Shown here piece after piece: positions 9,402 to 18,128 of a stretch of DNA of 37,550 nt. The stretch comes from Planctomycetaceae bacterium. Its GTDB lineage: Bacteria; Planctomycetota; Planctomycetia; Pirellulales; Thermoguttaceae. Below the pieces are notes generated by a model. The model did no database searches and had not been told where the DNA came from. It was given only the letters and a program-made list of their open reading frames with translations. Each line of letters starts with the position of its first letter. The stretch's first letter is position 1. Made by a program: the position numbers and the translations under genes. Where the stretch lies: the NCBI GenBank assembly GCA_021372005.1, contig JAJFVC010000003.1, positions 1-37,550 on the forward strand, written 5' to 3'.

Positions 9402-9590
9402 ATTGGAAAAACGGCAAAATGGCACGGCGAATGCATTCTCTCAGGGGCGTGCGGGTTCCGGGGACGGGCCCGCATCACAGAGTGTTTGGCCCGCGGGGCC
9501 TCTGACGAGTTGGGACCGGACGGTTACCTTGCCCTTACTGGACCGGTCGGCCGCTACGTACGGCGGCGCGTCAGCGGCCCCCTTTTTTTT
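9402..9590 (+). ncRNA. Candidate structured small RNA (about 190 nt)
   Basis: Bounded by a predicted promoter (9367-9395) and a strong intrinsic terminator (9549-9590), with no credible coding frame. Three structures can be drawn by eye: TCAGGGGC (9441-9448) pairs with GCCTCTGA (9498-9505), enclosing GCGGG/CCCGC (9451-9455/9469-9473); GACCGG (9514-9519) pairs with CCGGTC (9543-9548); the terminator hairpin follows. The length resembles 6S RNA, but I cannot align it to 6S, SRP RNA, RNase P RNA or tmRNA. The 5' end is a guess from the promoter. Confidence 0.45.
9549..9590 (+). terminator. Rho-independent terminator
   Basis: GGCCGCT (9549-9555) pairs with AGCGGCC (9573-9579), followed by CCC and eight T residues (9583-9590). 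It ends the candidate small RNA. Confidence 0.75.
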
Positions 9591-9711
9591 GCGCATGGGT
9601 CATCGTGGCCGCCGTCCGTTTTGTTCTGGTTGCCGGTGCTGGTGTTTTGTGGGTGGAGTGATCATGGCGCGTTAGGGTGGTTTTTCGTTAAGGAACACGT
9701 CCGAGAAGGGC

Positions 9712-9740
9712 TTGGCAGCCTGCCGCACTGCCGATATACT
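9712..9740 (+). promoter_or_regulatory. sigma-70-like promoter of tRNA-Thr
   Basis: TTGGCA (9712-9717), 17-base spacer, TATACT (9735-9740). Between it and the tRNA, TGCCTT (9753-9758)/AAGGCA (9784-9789) encloses CAGAG (9769-9773)/CTCTG (9778-9782), so the pre-tRNA leader probably folds into a hairpin next to the RNase P cleavage site. Confidence 0.6.
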
Positions 9741-9793
9741 GTGTGATTCCCCTGCCTTTCGGAAATTTCAGAGTAAACTCTGGAAGGCAAGTC

Positions 9794-9867
9794 GCCAGCG
9801 TAGCTTCAATCGGCAGAGCACCGCATTCGTAATGCGGGGGTTAAGGGTTCGACTCCCTTCGCTGGCT
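9794..9867 (+). tRNA. tRNA-Thr, anticodon CGT
   Basis: Cloverleaf folds fully: acceptor GCCAGCG/CGCTGGC, D-arm GCTT...GAGC, anticodon arm CCGCA-TTCGTAA-TGCGG with anticodon CGT (reads ACG), T-arm AAGGG-TTCGACT-CCCTT. The discriminator base is T and CCA is not encoded, so CCA must be added by nucleotidyltransferase. Many bacterial tRNA-Thr have A at the discriminator position. Confidence 0.95.
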
Positions 9868-10046
9868 CTCTCAAGAACGGTGGGCGGGTTTCAAAAACGG
9901 AAGTCGTCGCCGGCGCGCGGCGCAGGCAATCCGGCAGCACACAATCAAGCCGTCGCAGTCGCGCGATGGAACACACACATCCGGCCGCGCGTTGTTTTTC
10001 GGTTGCGGACGGTTTTAGGGCGCACAGGACGCAGGAGAGTGATTCG

Positions 10047-11369
10047 ATGTTGCAAGCGGCTGAATTCGATCTGAAGCAAGCGGTACTGTTGAACGATACG
10101 TTCGGACCCCGCGAGGTGCGGCAGATGCAGGACGCGATCGGCTGCGATTTTTCGCAGTACGCCGTGTTGCGCGACGCAGTGGGCGAGCTGCAGGCCCGCG
10201 AAGAGCATACGCCGGCCAGTCGGGTTCGGCTGGGCGTTTGCCAGTATTTGTTGGGCCGCTACTACCGCGCGATCGAAACTCTGCAGCAGGCCGACGGCGG
10301 CGCAATGGCTCATTATTATTTGGCCAAGTCACACTTCGCTCGGCAGGAATACGCCGAGGCGATTGAAAGCTACAAGGCCGCTGAAAAGGCCGGCTACGAC
10401 GCGGGGGATTGCGCGTTGGGCCGGGCCGAGGCGTTGCGATACTCCAACAACGCGGTCGGCGCGCTGGCCGTCTTGGATTCGCTCTCCGGAGCGATCGAAC
10501 AGACCGCCGAATATCTGACGCAGCGGGCCGCCACGGTCGCCGCGATGGGCGGCAATCCGCAAGAGGTGGTGGCTCTCTACGAACGGGCCGTCGAGTCGGA
10601 TCGCAATCACCCCGGCGCGCTGTTCGGCCTGGCGTTGGAAAACGACCGCCGCGGCAACGACGACACGGCGATGGAATTGTACAAGCGGGCGACCGACCGG
10701 TTGCCCACGCACGTCGGCTCGCTGATCAACATGGGGCTGTTGTTCGAGGATCGCGAACAATATGAAAAGGCGGCCCAGTGTTATCAGCGGATTTTGGACA
10801 CCTATCCCGACCACATTCGCGCGGCGCTGTATTTCAAGGACACCGAAGCGTCGCACGAGCAATACTACGACGAGGACGCGCAGCGCAAACGCGACCGAAT
10901 GAGCCAAGTGCTCGGCATTCCCGTCACCGATTTCGAGCTGTCGGTCCGCAGCCGCAACTGCCTGCAAAAGATGGGCATCATGACCCTCGGCGATCTGTGC
11001 CGCTGCACGGAACAAGAACTGCTGGCCAGCAAAAACTTCGGCGAAACGAGCCTGGTCGAAATCAAGGAGATGCTGGCCACGAAAGGCTTGCGGCTCGGAC
11101 AGTACGCCCAGGAGCGTCCGGCGATCGATCTGGTCGAGCCTGAGGAATTGTCGGCCGACGAACAGGCGGTGCTGGCCAAACCGATCTCCGAATTGAATCT
11201 GTCGGTTCGCGCCCGCAAGTGCATGATCCGTCTGGCCATCAACACGTTGGGCGATCTGGTCCGCCGGACCGGCGACGACCTGTTGGAGTGCAAGAACTTC
11301 GGCGTGACCAGTCTCAATGAGGTCCGCGAAAAGCTCACCGTGATCGGTCTGAAGCTGCGCGGCGAGTAG
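10047..11369 (+). CDS. TPR protein with two C-terminal RNA polymerase alpha-CTD-like domains
   Basis: 440 residues. Residues about 50-275 are tetratricopeptide-type helical repeats (for example [19 protein letters not shown] and [18 protein letters not shown]). Two alpha-CTD-like helix-hairpin-helix domains follow: about 296-355 with [20 protein letters not shown] and [12 protein letters not shown], and about 379-440 with [20 protein letters not shown] and [12 protein letters not shown]. In E. coli alpha the same motif (RSANC...NLGKKSLTEIK) contacts UP-element DNA and activators. The protein has no alpha N-terminal domain, so it is not the polymerase subunit; a DNA- or polymerase-binding regulator is my inference. 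GGAGAG lies 7 bases before this ATG. It starts about 180 bases after tRNA-Thr and is followed 20 bases later by tgt. Confidence 0.85.
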   Translation: MLQAAEFDLKQAVLLNDTFGPREVRQMQDAIGCDFSQYAVLRDAVGELQAREEHTPASRVRLGVCQYLLGRYYRAIETLQQADGGAMAHYYLAKSHFARQEYAEAIESYKAAEKAGYDAGDCALGRAEALRYSNNAVGALAVLDSLSGAIEQTAEYLTQRAATVAAMGGNPQEVVALYERAVESDRNHPGALFGLALENDRRGNDDTAMELYKRATDRLPTHVGSLINMGLLFEDREQYEKAAQCYQRILDTYPDHIRAALYFKDTEASHEQYYDEDAQRKRDRMSQVLGIPVTDFELSVRSRNCLQKMGIMTLGDLCRCTEQELLASKNFGETSLVEIKEMLATKGLRLGQYAQERPAIDLVEPEELSADEQAVLAKPISELNLSVRARKCMIRLAINTLGDLVRRTGDDLLECKNFGVTSLNEVREKLTVIGLKLRGE

Positions 11370-11389
11370 ATCGGTGGGAGCAGCGTCGC

Positions 11390-12568
11390 ATGGAGAACGG
11401 CGAGCGTCGTGACGCGATGGCTTCCTGCACGCCGCTGTCGTTCGACCGCCGTCCCTTTTCTTATCGGTTGCTGCACGTCGATGCGCACGGTTCGGCGCGG
11501 CGGGGCGTGCTTTCAACGCCGCACGGCGATGTGCAAATGCCCGCCTTCATGCCCGTCGGCACGTTGGCCAGCGTCAAGGGGTTGGAGATCGACCAGCTTC
11601 GGGCCACCGGCGCCCAAATGGTGTTGAGCAACACCTATCACCTTGCGCTGAGGCCCGGCGAGTCGGTCGTCGCGCATTTCGGCGGGCTGCATCGTTTTAT
11701 GGGCTGGTCCGGCCCGATGCTGACCGACAGCGGCGGCTTTCAACTGTTCAGTCTGGCGCATCGCACCGAGGTGACCGAGCAGCAGGCCGTCTTTCGGTCG
11801 CACATCGACGGGCGGTTGGTGGCGTTGTCGCCCGAGCGGGCCGTGGCCATCCAAGAACAACTCGGCGCCGACGTGGCGATGGTGTTGGACCACGTGGTCG
11901 GATTGCCCAATCGGCCCGAGGTGGTCCGCGACGCCGCCGAGCGGTCGATCCGCTGGGCCCAACGCTGTCAACAGGCGGCCACCCGAACCGACCAGACTTT
12001 GTTCGCCATCGTGCAAGGCGGGCTCGATCCCGATTTGCGGGTCGAGTGCGCCAGGCAGCTTCGGGCGATGGATTTTCGGGGCTACGCGATCGGCGGTCTG
12101 AGCGTCGGCGAGGAGCCGGCCGAGATGTATCGCATGCTCGAAGTGACCGTGCCCGAGCTGCCGTCCGACCGGCCGCGCTATCTGATGGGCGTCGGGCGTC
12201 CGATCGATTTGTTGGAGGGCGTTCGCCGCGGCGTCGATCTGTTCGACTGCGTCATGCCGACGCGCAACGGCCGCAATGCGATGGCGTTCACCGATTCGGG
12301 CAGTCTGCGGCTTCGCAACGCTCAATATGAGAAGGATGAGCGGCCCCTCCAAGAGGACTGCCCTTGCGCCGCGTGCCGGCGAAGTCGCGGATACTTGCGC
12401 CATTTATTTATGACCGGCGAGATGCTTGGGCCGATCCTGCTGTCGATCCACAATCTAACCTATTACCAGCGGCTGTTGGCCGACGCCCGGACGGCGATCG
12501 AGGCGGATCGGTTTGAGGAGTTCAGACTGGAGAAGATGCGTGGGTGGGGGTGTGGGGGGGGAGGGTGA
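11390..12568 (+). CDS. tgt: Queuine tRNA-ribosyltransferase (tRNA-guanine transglycosylase)
   Basis: 392 residues. TGT exchanges guanine 34 of GUN-anticodon tRNAs for preQ1 in queuosine synthesis. Seen are [10 protein letters not shown] with the likely general acid/base aspartate near 113, [22 protein letters not shown], and [14 protein letters not shown] with the nucleophilic aspartate near 286 (equivalents of Asp102 and Asp280 in the Zymomonas enzyme), plus the zinc ligands CPCAAC and the histidine of HNL near the C-terminus. GGGAG lies 9 bases before the ATG at 11390, supporting it over an ATG 27 bases later. The last residues (GCGGGG) come from a G-run just before the stop and look unlike the family. 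It precedes yajC-secDF, a common arrangement in bacteria. Confidence 0.96.
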   Translation: MENGERRDAMASCTPLSFDRRPFSYRLLHVDAHGSARRGVLSTPHGDVQMPAFMPVGTLASVKGLEIDQLRATGAQMVLSNTYHLALRPGESVVAHFGGLHRFMGWSGPMLTDSGGFQLFSLAHRTEVTEQQAVFRSHIDGRLVALSPERAVAIQEQLGADVAMVLDHVVGLPNRPEVVRDAAERSIRWAQRCQQAATRTDQTLFAIVQGGLDPDLRVECARQLRAMDFRGYAIGGLSVGEEPAEMYRMLEVTVPELPSDRPRYLMGVGRPIDLLEGVRRGVDLFDCVMPTRNGRNAMAFTDSGSLRLRNAQYEKDERPLQEDCPCAACRRSRGYLRHLFMTGEMLGPILLSIHNLTYYQRLLADARTAIEADRFEEFRLEKMRGWGCGGGG

Positions 12569-12576
12569 CGTTTTTG

Positions 12577-12597
12577 GCCGGAAGGCGGCTTTTCTTT
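12577..12597 (+). terminator. Weak Rho-independent terminator after tgt
   Basis: GCCG (12577-12580)/CGGC (12586-12589) with a short loop, followed by TTTTCTTT. The stem is short, so the call is tentative. Confidence 0.3.
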
Positions 12598-12631
12598 GTG
12601 CCCGTATCCGTGGCGGTCACGGACTTTCCCC

Positions 12632-12660
12632 TTGCCGCTTGCGGGGGAAGTGCTTAAGAT
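12632..12660 (+). promoter_or_regulatory. sigma-70-like promoter for yajC-secDF
   Basis: TTGCCG (12632-12637), 17-base spacer, TAAGAT (12655-12660); the start would fall about 33 bases before the yajC GTG. Confidence 0.45.
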
Positions 12661-12699
12661 AACGGACTTACGACCATTGATCTTATCGGAGAGATTGCC

Positions 12700-13098
12700 G
12701 TGGACGTGATGCTGTCGAAACTTAGCGGCGTGGCGGTGTTGTTGGCCGAGGGGGCGAGCAGTTCGGGCTCGCCGGCTCCCGATGCGGGGGCGAGTTCGAT
12801 GTTGCCGTCGTTGCTGCCGCTTTTGGCCATTTTCGTGCTTTTTTATTTTCTGTTGATTCGTCCCCAGCGTCGAGAGCAATCACGTCGGCAAGCGATGTTG
12901 TCCGCGGTCAAGAAAAACGACCGGGTGATCACCGCCGGCGGCATTTACGGCGTGGTGACCAACGTGCATCAAGAGGCCGACGAAGTGACCGTCAAGGTGG
13001 ACGAAACCACCAACACGAAGCTCCGAATGACGCTCAGTTCGATCACCCGGGTGCTGGGCGACGAGTCGTCCAACGAAACCGCCAACAAATCTTCCTAA
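12700..13098 (+). CDS. yajC: Preprotein translocase subunit YajC
   Basis: 132 residues with one membrane segment (about 34-56, LLPLLAIFVLFYFLLIRPQ) followed at once by the YajC signature RPQRREQSRRQAML and a small beta domain (NDRVITAGGIYGVVTNV). YajC is a small inner membrane partner of SecDF in the holo-translocon. The GTG at 12700 is chosen because GGAGAG lies 6 bases upstream; the ATG at 12709 would be 15 bases away. An Ala/Ser/Pro-rich stretch of about 20 residues precedes the membrane segment. secDF follows after 100 bases. Confidence 0.93.
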   Translation: MDVMLSKLSGVAVLLAEGASSSGSPAPDAGASSMLPSLLPLLAIFVLFYFLLIRPQRREQSRRQAMLSAVKKNDRVITAGGIYGVVTNVHQEADEVTVKVDETTNTKLRMTLSSITRVLGDESSNETANKSS

Positions 13099-13198
13099 GG
13101 CCGATTTCAAAACGGGCGTTTAGCCGTTATGTTCCCGGCCGTGGGAGGCATTTTTCGAGTTTTAAAACCGCTTCTAGTCTTTTAGGGAACCGTCTGTC

Positions 13199-16100
13199 AT
13201 GTCTTGGTACGTGAATACCTTGTTTGCCGAGGTCGCCGCGCCGAATTCCGCTTCGTTTCCCTGGTACGTCGATCTGCTGGTGGCGTTGGCCACGTTGGCC
13301 GTGTCGTTTTTCCTGGGCGGCTACTTGGGCAAAACGCTTCGGATGCGCGATCACGGCTGGAAGATCGGGTTGAGCCTGTTCACGCTGCTGGCCAGCGTCG
13401 TCGTTCTGCTGATGGGTCCGCCGTTGAAGCTCGGCATTGACCTGAGCGGCGGCGTCATCCTGGTGTACGAGGTGGATCAATCGAAGGTGAAGTCGACCGA
13501 CACGATCGACATGGACAAACTGATCGGCGCGGTCGCTCGCCGCGTGAATCCCGGCGGACAGAAGGAAGTCACGATCCGCAAGTTCGGCACGCAGCAAATC
13601 GAAGTGATCGTGCCCGAGGTCGACCAGGCCGAGGTGGATCGGATCAAGCGGATCATCAGCACCACGGGCAACCTGGAGTTCCGCATTCTGGCCAATCAGC
13701 GCCACGACAAGGAGTGGATCGAGCGAGCTCAGGCCGATTCGTCCAAAATGCAGGTCCGCGATCCATCGGGCAACGTGTTGGCCTGGTGGGTGCCGGTCAA
13801 GCCGGGCCAGGAACAAGGTTTTCTGCGCGACAAGGAAATCGTCACCCGCGTGCGCAAGGTCGGCGGCAAGGAAATCCTTGAAGTCCTCGTGGACAATGAC
13901 ATCTACAATGTCACTGGCGCGTATCTGACCCGTGCCGAAGCCGGCGCCGACGACCGCGGTCAGCCGTGCGTGCATTTCAATTTCAACATCAAGGGCGCTG
14001 GATTGTTCGGCGAGTTGACCGGCACCCATCTACCCGAAAAACTGACCGACTTCGCCTATCGGCTGGGCATCATCCTGGACGGCCAGTTGTGTTCGGCTCC
14101 GACGATCCAAAGCCAGATCACCGATCGCGGCCAGATCACCGGGTCGTTCACGCAACAAGAGGTGCAAGAGCTGGTCAATGTGTTGAATGCCGGCAGCCTG
14201 CCCGTGGCGTTGTCGAAAGAGCCGATCAGCGAGCTGTACAGCGGTCCGACGCTCGGCGGCGACACGATCACCAAGAGCACGCACGCGATGCTGATCGCCG
14301 CGGTGTTGGTGCCGTTGTTCATGCTTTGGTACTATCGGTTCTCGGGCCTGGTGGCCGACATCGCATTGGTCTTGAACATGCTGATGCTGTTCGCCGTCAT
14401 GTTGACGATCAAGGCCGCGTTTACGTTGACGGGCTTCGCCGGTCTGGCGTTGACCGTCGGCATGGCGGTCGACAACAACGTGCTGATTTACGAACGGTTG
14501 CGCGAAGAATTAGATCGCGGAGCGACCCTGCGTATGGCCATTCGCAACGCGTTTCAACGGGCCAGCGCGGTCATCATCGACGCCAACATCACCACGCTGT
14601 TGGCCGCTACGGTGCTGTACATCATCGGGTCCGACCAGGTGAAGGGCTTCGCCGTCACCCTCTGGCTCGGCGTGGCCATCAGCATGTACACGGCGGTGTT
14701 CGTTTCGCGGGTGATTTTCGACGTCGCCGAGAAGCGGCAGTGGATCACCCATGTCAAGATGCTGCGGATGATCGGCCACACGAACATCGACTTCATGCAC
14801 TGGTTCCGCTACTGCTTGACCGGTTCGATCATCGTCACGGTGATGGCGATCGCCGTGGCATTTTATCGCGGCCAGGGGTTGTTCGACATCGATTTCACCG
14901 GCGGCGTGTCGGTCCAGGCGTACTTTGAGAAGCCGCAGGACACGGCCTATGTGCGCGACGCGCTTCGAGATAAGCTGCCCGACCTGGCCATCAGCGACGT
15001 GCAGTTGGCCGGCGAACAGAAGGGACTGCGGTTCTTGATCAACACGTCGCAGTCGGACATGGACAAGGTTCGTAGCGTGTTGTCGGCCACGTTCGGCGAC
15101 AAGCTGGCCCGCAACGCGGTGCAGTTCACCGTGCCAAAGGCGATCACGGCCCCGGCGTCGGCGAAACCGGTCAAGGACGGCCAGTCGCGGCGAGAGCTGT
15201 CTTCGTCGCGCCTGTTGGCTTCCGCGGATCAGGACGCGTGGATGTTGGCGCTGGCCGACCCGCCGACCGCCAAGAAGGCCGCGACGAAGCCCAAGGCTCC
15301 GGCACCGGTCGAAAAGCCTGCGCCAGCGAAGGCCGTCGAGGTCCCGGCATCGAAGGCCGCCGCCACGTACAAACCATCGCCCGTCGAAACGAAGCAGCCG
15401 GAGGGAGCGACGGTCGAAAAGGCCGCCGAGCCGGATCCGTTCGTCGGCGGTTCGCAGGCCGAATTGACGTTCGCCAAACCGGTCAACTATGACGCCGTCG
15501 TGCAGATGCTTAGCGCGGCGTTGGACAAAAACAAGGTTGCGGCCACTGACGCGGTGTATCGACTGTCGAACGACGGCTATGTCGAAGGCCAGCGTACGGC
15601 CTATCCGCAATGGACGCTGAAAATTCTACTGCAACCGGCCGAAGCCAAGGCGGTGTTGGCCACGCTGCAACAACAGGTGGCCGACAGCCCGATCTTCCCC
15701 GCCTCGAACACGATCGGGGCGGCCGTGGCCGGCAACACCCGGACGCAGGCCATCTATGCGTTGGTGGCCAGCTGGATCTGCATGATCGTCTATTTGTGGA
15801 TTCGGTTCCAAGGCGCCGCGTTCGGCATCGCGGCCGTCGTCGCGTTGATCCACGACGTGTTCGTCATACTTGGCGCGATCGCCGTGAGCATTTACGTCGC
15901 GCCGTATCTCGGATTTTTGATGATCGAGCCGTTCAAGATCAACCTGCCGATCGTGGCAGCCTTCTTGACGATCATCGGCTACTCGGTCAACGACACGATC
16001 GTTGTGTTCGACCGAATCCGCGAGGTGCGCGGCAAGAATCCCGACCTGACGCGCAAGATGGTCAATGACAGCACGAACCAGACGCTCAGCCGCACGTTGC

Positions 16101-16294
16101 TTACCTCGTTCACCGTGTTGTTGGTGGTCGTCGTATTGTACCTGTTCGGCGGCGAGGCCGTTCACGGATTCGCCTTCGCGTTGATCGTCGGCGTGGCCAC
16201 GGGCACGTACAGTTCGATCTACGTTGCTTCCCCGATCCTGCTTTGGCTGGTCGGCAAGCACGAAGGCACGAAGGCCGTCCGCGCAAACAACTAG
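13199..16294 (+). CDS. secDF: Fused protein translocase subunits SecD-SecF
   Basis: 1031 residues combining SecD and SecF, membrane proteins that use proton flow to pull exported proteins out of the Sec channel. An extra N-terminal membrane segment (about 22-42) comes before the SecD start segment. SecD follows with the LGIDLSGGVILVYEV region and a periplasmic part, then a membrane block with TVGMAVDNNVLIYERLREE near 420. SecF starts around 530 (DIDFTGGVSVQAYFEKPQD) and ends with IIGYSVNDTIVVFDRIREV near 927. Between the SecF first periplasmic part and its membrane block is a long insert (about 640-760) rich in Ala, Lys, Pro and Glu that has no counterpart in E. coli SecF. AGGGA lies 11 bases before the ATG. 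It probably shares a transcript with yajC. Confidence 0.95.
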   Translation: MSWYVNTLFAEVAAPNSASFPWYVDLLVALATLAVSFFLGGYLGKTLRMRDHGWKIGLSLFTLLASVVVLLMGPPLKLGIDLSGGVILVYEVDQSKVKSTDTIDMDKLIGAVARRVNPGGQKEVTIRKFGTQQIEVIVPEVDQAEVDRIKRIISTTGNLEFRILANQRHDKEWIERAQADSSKMQVRDPSGNVLAWWVPVKPGQEQGFLRDKEIVTRVRKVGGKEILEVLVDNDIYNVTGAYLTRAEAGADDRGQPCVHFNFNIKGAGLFGELTGTHLPEKLTDFAYRLGIILDGQLCSAPTIQSQITDRGQITGSFTQQEVQELVNVLNAGSLPVALSKEPISELYSGPTLGGDTITKSTHAMLIAAVLVPLFMLWYYRFSGLVADIALVLNMLMLFAVMLTIKAAFTLTGFAGLALTVGMAVDNNVLIYERLREELDRGATLRMAIRNAFQRASAVIIDANITTLLAATVLYIIGSDQVKGFAVTLWLGVAISMYTAVFVSRVIFDVAEKRQWITHVKMLRMIGHTNIDFMHWFRYCLTGSIIVTVMAIAVAFYRGQGLFDIDFTGGVSVQAYFEKPQDTAYVRDALRDKLPDLAISDVQLAGEQKGLRFLINTSQSDMDKVRSVLSATFGDKLARNAVQFTVPKAITAPASAKPVKDGQSRRELSSSRLLASADQDAWMLALADPPTAKKAATKPKAPAPVEKPAPAKAVEVPASKAAATYKPSPVETKQPEGATVEKAAEPDPFVGGSQAELTFAKPVNYDAVVQMLSAALDKNKVAATDAVYRLSNDGYVEGQRTAYPQWTLKILLQPAEAKAVLATLQQQVADSPIFPASNTIGAAVAGNTRTQAIYALVASWICMIVYLWIRFQGAAFGIAAVVALIHDVFVILGAIAVSIYVAPYLGFLMIEPFKINLPIVAAFLTIIGYSVNDTIVVFDRIREVRGKNPDLTRKMVNDSTNQTLSRTLLTSFTVLLVVVVLYLFGGEAVHGFAFALIVGVATGTYSSIYVASPILLWLVGKHEGTKAVRANN

Positions 16295-16312
16295 CGACGC
16301 ATTTCACAAACC

Positions 16313-16367
16313 TGTAGCGTGCCGATCGCTTTTGGAACCGTAGGGTCAAACCGCCGGTGACGCTACA
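16313..16367. repeat. Inverted repeat TGTAGCGT/ACGCTACA between convergent genes
   Basis: Arms at 16313-16320 and 16360-16367 with a 39-base loop, between the ends of secDF and tilS. The same arm sequence occurs at 9260-9297. It may act as a bidirectional transcription end or be a dispersed short repeat; no T-runs flank it. Confidence 0.5.
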
Positions 16368-16429
16368 CGTCTGTGCGACACGCACTAGCGACGACGAAAA
16401 TCGTTCGCTTCAAAAAGCAACGGCCGCCC

Positions 16430-17449
16430 CTATTGGGACGCACACTGTGGTCGGAGCCGAAGTTCGTCGGCGACCCGTTCGACGGCGATGTTGCCGGGAA
16501 AAATGCGTTTGACCGGATCGGGCGAATCGGCCATTCGAGCGAGTTCGTCCCATTGACGCCGTCCCATCGCTTGCAGCGGCCAATGCTGGCGTCGCCAGAT
16601 CGCTCGAAACACTTCTCGAACCACGAGCGGCGGCTGATCGATCAGCGGAGAGACGGCCAACCGGACCTCATCGCCGAGGTCGAACGTCGTGCAGCGATCG
16701 AGCCAATGATTCGCTTGCCGGTCGATCGTCTGTTGTGACTCGGCGGCCAGCGCGCCCAATCGCAACAGGGCGTCGGTTAGATGCGGATTGAACTGCTCGC
16801 GCAACATCGGCATCGCCTCAAGCCGAAGTCGGTTGCGCGTGAATCGCCGATCCGTATTGCTGGAATCGCGGCAGTAGGGCTGGCCGAGCGCGTCGAGGTA
16901 GACCGCCAACTCGTCGCGGCGGATGCCCAGCAACGGTCGCAGCAACGTGGCATGCCCCAACGGCCGGGCGCGCGTCATGCCCGACAGCCCCCGAAGACCC
17001 GTGCCGCGCACAATCCGATGTAAAATCGTCTCGGCCTGATCGTCGGCCGTGTGGGCCGTGGCGACCAACCGGGCGCCAAGCCGGGCGGCCGTTTGTTCGA
17101 GGAACTCGTAGCGGGCCAGTCGCGCGGCCGCTTCAAGTCCGTCGCCTTGGTCGCGGACCGTTGCGTGGCCCACCTGACAGGCGACGCCCAACCGCGAACA
17201 CAACTCCACGACGAAACGCTCATCCCGATCCGCGTCAGGCCGCAAATGGTGGTTCAGGTGGGCGACGCACAGTCGGCCATCGCCGTCGGTCTTCAAGGCT
17301 GTCATGGCCCGCAACAGCGCCACGCTGTCGCAACCGCCGGAGACGGCCGCCACGACCGTCACGTCGGCCCAATCGGACGGTGGCCAAGCGGCGGCAAGTT
17401 TGGCTTCCAGCGGGTGCATGAGCGAGGTAGGGGGGAAGCGTGGGGCCAT
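16430..17449 (-). CDS. tilS: tRNA(Ile)-lysidine synthase
   Basis: 339 residues. TilS attaches lysine to C34 of the CAU-anticodon tRNA-Ile so that it reads AUA. The PP-loop AVSGGCDSVALL (serine near 37) is followed by HLNHHLRPDADRDE, GDGLEAAARLARYEFL, ATAHTADDQAETIL and RGTGLRGLSGM, then the helical tRNA-binding part with DSSNTDRRFTRNRLRLEAMP. It is shorter than E. coli TilS (over 400 residues) and lacks most of the C-terminal domain. The start at 17449 has no clear ribosome site; the ATG at 17419 (MHPLEAKL) is equally possible and sits at the usual distance from the PP-loop. Convergent with secDF. Confidence 0.93.
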   Translation of the reverse strand: MAPRFPPTSLMHPLEAKLAAAWPPSDWADVTVVAAVSGGCDSVALLRAMTALKTDGDGRLCVAHLNHHLRPDADRDERFVVELCSRLGVACQVGHATVRDQGDGLEAAARLARYEFLEQTAARLGARLVATAHTADDQAETILHRIVRGTGLRGLSGMTRARPLGHATLLRPLLGIRRDELAVYLDALGQPYCRDSSNTDRRFTRNRLRLEAMPMLREQFNPHLTDALLRLGALAAESQQTIDRQANHWLDRCTTFDLGDEVRLAVSPLIDQPPLVVREVFRAIWRRQHWPLQAMGRRQWDELARMADSPDPVKRIFPGNIAVERVADELRLRPQCASQ

Positions 17450-17776
17450 GGACTAGAAAAAATACGACCACGAGGAGACTTATTTTACCAGTTTCTCTTG
17501 TTTTCCATAGGATTGCCGCCGTGCCCCCCGGATTTTTTCAGCCTTTCGACAGGATCGCCACAAACTACGCTTGCCGAGAGAGTTGTCTTGTCGTGGAACG
17601 GCGATTTTCGGTTGCAGTTTCCGGTGACTCTGCTAATATTGGAAGGAGTATTATTAAGAGTGTCTTCGGTGCACCCCCCATCAAGAAGGGCGGCCGAAGC
17701 CGATGAACAGCCAACAGAGCGTTTTTTTACCCGTATTGCATTAGACGGCAAGACCCCGTCGAGGTTCGAGGAAACG
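17450..17776. other. Intergenic region between tilS and a small ORF
   Basis: Divergent promoter space. It holds a plus-strand promoter at 17612-17639, followed by GGAAGGAG (17641-17648). An in-frame GTG at 17660 could extend the small ORF at 17777 upstream by 39 codons, but the codon use there is poorer. Confidence 0.35.
17612..17639 (+). promoter_or_regulatory. sigma-70-like promoter upstream of the small ORF and rny
   Basis: TTGCAG (17612-17617), 16-base spacer, TAATAT (17634-17639), in a locally AT-richer stretch. Confidence 0.4.
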
Positions 17777-18049
17777 ATGATGGATCTGTGGATGATCGTC
17801 ATCCGATGGCTGGCTGGGCACTGGTTGCGCGGCGAATCCGCGGAGCCGTTGTCCGTGCTGATTTCGATGCGGACGCCATCAGGTCCGGTCGGAGTGGGCG
17901 TCGGCCGGGGTTTCTTCGGCGTCGATCGGATGACGATGCGGCTTGACCGACTGTTTTGGGACCGTTGGCGTCGATGGTCGCCGTGGTTCGGCGGCGTCGG
18001 GGCCCGGTGTCTACAGTTGCCGATCTTAAAGCTCATGGTCGGGGTCTAG
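17777..18049 (+). CDS. Small hypothetical protein
   Basis: 90 residues, not recognised. GAGG lies 5 bases before an ATG-ATG start, and third codon positions are mostly G or C like the real genes nearby. The sequence starts with a short hydrophobic helix ([17 protein letters not shown]), continues with a glycine-rich middle ([16 protein letters not shown]), is rich in Trp and Arg, and ends LKLMVGV. It may be a small membrane-associated protein. It ends about 80 bases before rny and could share its transcript. Composition is odd enough that it might not be translated. Confidence 0.4.
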   Translation: MMDLWMIVIRWLAGHWLRGESAEPLSVLISMRTPSGPVGVGVGRGFFGVDRMTMRLDRLFWDRWRRWSPWFGGVGARCLQLPILKLMVGV

Positions 18050-18128
18050 CGCTTTAGGCTGTTCTTTCGGCTTTCTCTGCCGCCTGGAAAAATGGTCGGG
18101 CCGCCGATTTTTCCAGAGGATGATTGTC

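Noticed and set aside
9402..9590. Identification of the small RNA as 6S, SRP RNA, RNase P RNA or tmRNA
   Set aside because: None of the characteristic conserved sequences of SRP, RNase P or tmRNA could be found, and the 6S central-bubble structure could not be drawn with confidence.
9403..9746. Open frames in the gap before tRNA-Thr
   Set aside because: They overlap each other, have no ribosome sites or recognisable motifs, and run across the intrinsic terminator at 9549-9590.
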